The notes under the pieces: generated by a model
The model's input: only the letters and a program-made list of their open reading frames with translations
Told to the model about the DNA's origin: nothing
Databases searched by the model: none
Assembly (NCBI RefSeq): GCF_008806375.1
Contig: NZ_WAAT01000051.1
Coordinates: 62,001-126,000, forward strand
Length of the DNA stretch: 64,000 bases
Origin: Pseudotamlana haliotis
GTDB lineage: Bacteria > Bacteroidota > Bacteroidia > Flavobacteriales > Flavobacteriaceae
Direction of reading: 5' to 3'
Made by a program: the position numbers and the translations under genes
Part shown: one piece after another, positions 62,840 to 64,000 of the stretch
Layout: each line of letters opens with the position of its first letter
Position numbering within the stretch: position 1 is the first letter of the stretch

Positions 62840-62884
62840 CAAAGATACAGGCGTTATGGCTTGTAGAAAACATGGAGATTGACG
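62840..62884 (-). promoter_or_regulatory. Promoter block of paralog 3
   Basis: TATCTTTG on the minus strand (62847-62840) inside GATACTACAAAGATA; the upstream block AAAACATGGAGATTGACG lies at 62867-62884. The spacing matches paralogs 2 and 4. Confidence 0.65.
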
Positions 62885-63066
62885 TATTTATGTACTATAT
62901 TATCTGTTATGTTTTTGTTGTACAATTGTTAAGTTAATATAGCATATAAATGAGGTAATTTCGATATATAATGACTTACCTGGTCTATAATTAATAAAAT
63001 GATGATGCTCTTGGTTGCCTATTTTTCTTGGACTGGTCACTTTTTAATAAAGTTTATAAAGCAAAA

Positions 63067-63095
63067 AAAAGGTGACCTCGTTGAGATCACCTTTT
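63067..63095 (-). terminator. Terminator of paralog 4
   Basis: AAAAGGTGACCTC and GAGATCACCTTTT pair with one C-A mismatch around the 3-nt loop GTT, 24 bp after the stop at 63120. Confidence 0.88.
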
Positions 63096-63119
63096 GTTAA
63101 CTAAATCTGAATTTAAGAT

Positions 63120-63725
63120 TTAGATATTCTTTATATACGTTCTGTTGGCAGAATGTAAAACAATTTCATAACTTCCGTTGTTAAGACCTTCCAATTTATA
63201 AGCCTTTTGGATGCTGTTCTCATTTGAGAATTGCTCAGAAATTACAAGCTCTGAATTTGATCGGTTTTTCTCTGTATAAAAGATTTCAACTTTTAGATCT
63301 TCACCGTCGATAGCAAGTTTGCTGATATAAACGATATCGTTAGAAACTCTTACGAATGGCTTGTAAACTAATTTTTCTTCGTTTTTATTGAAATTAGCAA
63401 CACCTTCAGTTAAAGTAAAAGGAATTTCTTTAATTTCAAGATCTTTTTCAACTTCAAATAGGTAGTTTCCGTTTGGTAAAAAAGTTAAATCAAACTCTCT
63501 TTTGTAACTTCCTGTAGTGGCAATAGTTTCAGAATAAAGCACTGAACCAGCTACATCTTTAATAGATAAAGCACTTCCTGCTTTTGCGTAATTTAAAGTT
63601 AATGTCGTTTTGTTAGCTTCAACGTTTACATTGTAAAATGAAGTCTCGTTTGCGAAACTTAATAGGGTAGCAAATAAAGTTACCATTAAGAATCCTTTTC
63701 GTGTTTTTGTTAATATGTTATTCAT
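63120..63725 (-). CDS. Secreted protein, tandem paralog 4
   Basis: 201 residues, signal MNNILTKTRKGFLMVTLFAT. Two repeats: SALSIKDVAGSVLYSETIAT with FDLTFLPNGNYLFEVEKDLE, and ISKLAIDGEDLKVEIFYTEK with LNNGSYEIVLHSANRTYIKN. Linker YKPFVRVSNDIVYISKL. Same size, order and regulatory layout as paralogs 2 and 3. The four genes form a head-to-tail series with 250-310 bp spacers. No lipobox, so the protein is expected in the periplasm or outside the cell. Confidence 0.78.
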   Translation of the reverse strand: MNNILTKTRKGFLMVTLFATLLSFANETSFYNVNVEANKTTLTLNYAKAGSALSIKDVAGSVLYSETIATTGSYKREFDLTFLPNGNYLFEVEKDLEIKEIPFTLTEGVANFNKNEEKLVYKPFVRVSNDIVYISKLAIDGEDLKVEIFYTEKNRSNSELVISEQFSNENSIQKAYKLEGLNNGSYEIVLHSANRTYIKNI

Positions 63726-63753
63726 AATATATAAATTTTCTGTTTTGATACTA

Positions 63754-63797
63754 CAAAGATACGTGGCCTATATGATGTGCAAAACATTGGAATTGAT
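63754..63797 (-). promoter_or_regulatory. Promoter block of paralog 4
   Basis: TATCTTTG on the minus strand (63761-63754), with TTTTG about 18 bp upstream as -33, and the shared block AAAACATTGGAATTGAT at 63781-63797. Confidence 0.65.
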
Positions 63798-63944
63798 GAA
63801 TTTATATGTTAGATTAACTGTCAGTTTGACACAGATTCCTTTGTGAGTTAATATAGTATAATTGTAAGGTAATTGTAGTTACTTTTAGCCTTTGAAATCT
63901 GTTTAATTGTATTTTTTACTAATTGGAGTTTATGATTTTTAAAA

Positions 63945-63981
63945 CCAAAAAGGCACCCTTTTTTATAAGAGTGCCTTTTGG
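63945..63981 (-). terminator. Terminator at the right edge, probably of a fifth array gene
   Basis: AAAAGGCAC-C-CTT pairs with AAG-A-GTGCCTTTT around a 7-nt loop, with T-run on the minus-strand side. It has the same position and build as the four array terminators, but the gene it would end lies beyond 64000. Confidence 0.75.
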
Positions 63982-64000
63982 CTATTAAAAATACTATGTT

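Overview
The window looks like the chromosome of a marine-type member of the Flavobacteriaceae (Bacteroidota). The evidence is AT-rich DNA, promoters with the Bacteroidota -7 box TAnnTTTG, a gliding-motility lipoprotein gene (gldH), a cellulase-like enzyme with a type IX secretion tail, a SusC/CirA-type TonB-dependent receptor with an N-terminal carboxypeptidase-regulatory-like domain, and a hemC-hemD fusion. No rRNA, CRISPR array, prophage or transposase gene was seen. One tRNA-Ala is present. No species call is attempted.

Layout. 1-10.9 kb: mostly minus-strand housekeeping and accessory genes: a glyoxalase-like fragment, a K+/H+ antiporter, a TIM-barrel isomerase-like protein, a membrane-anchored EEP nuclease/phosphatase-like protein, QueD, a 2OG-Fe(II) oxygenase, two tiny membrane proteins, a MATE exporter, a small barrel protein, and a TetR regulator/AhpD-like pair with matching palindromic operators. 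11-17.6 kb: a secreted GH5 enzyme, then a three-gene iron acquisition locus that resembles XusABC (TonB receptor, DUF4374 lipoprotein, PepSY membrane protein), with a Fur-like palindrome in front and a strong hairpin before the third gene. 17.6-21.8 kb: tRNA-Ala, an ECF sigma factor with a probable membrane-spanning anti-sigma/beta-barrel protein, recA, and a 38-codon gene with its own terminator. 21.8-30.4 kb: an operon trhO-U32(trhP-like)-ferredoxin-radical SAM, then ricT-like/gldH, PBP1A and a SpoU methylase. 30.7-37.7 kb: 3-oxoacid CoA-transferase subunits, a fused peptide ABC ATPase, a 3'-5' exonuclease, a serine hydrolase, Ogt and a CNNM/CBS protein. 37.9-42.6 kb: a TolC/HlyD/ABC-2/ABC-2 export operon with no ATPase gene beside it.

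42.6-59.5 kb is a heme-biosynthesis supercluster. On the minus strand lie hemA, hemCD (fused), hemE, an EI24 protein, nhaA, hemF, a DUF4421-like protein, ychJ and hemB. On the plus strand lie a PchR-like AraC regulator, a 54-residue protein, a lipoprotein, hemH, a MATE transporter, hemJ and a sensor kinase. Together they cover glutamyl-tRNA to protoheme except for hemL. With the Xus-like locus, the window carries both iron capture and heme synthesis.

59.6-64 kb: an enoyl-CoA hydratase followed by four tandem paralogous secreted proteins of about 200 residues, each with its own promoter block and its own terminator. A fifth terminator at the right edge suggests that the array continues.

The most unusual non-coding structure is a roughly 160-bp element with 14-19 bp terminal inverted repeats. 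It occurs twice, in opposite orientation and 49 kb apart (5479-5638 and 54764-54920), and each copy ends about 20 bp before a start codon. It looks like a MITE-type non-autonomous element. No clearly novel multi-gene system was identified; the tandem paralog array, the MITE-like element and the hairpin inside the Xus-like operon are the best leads.
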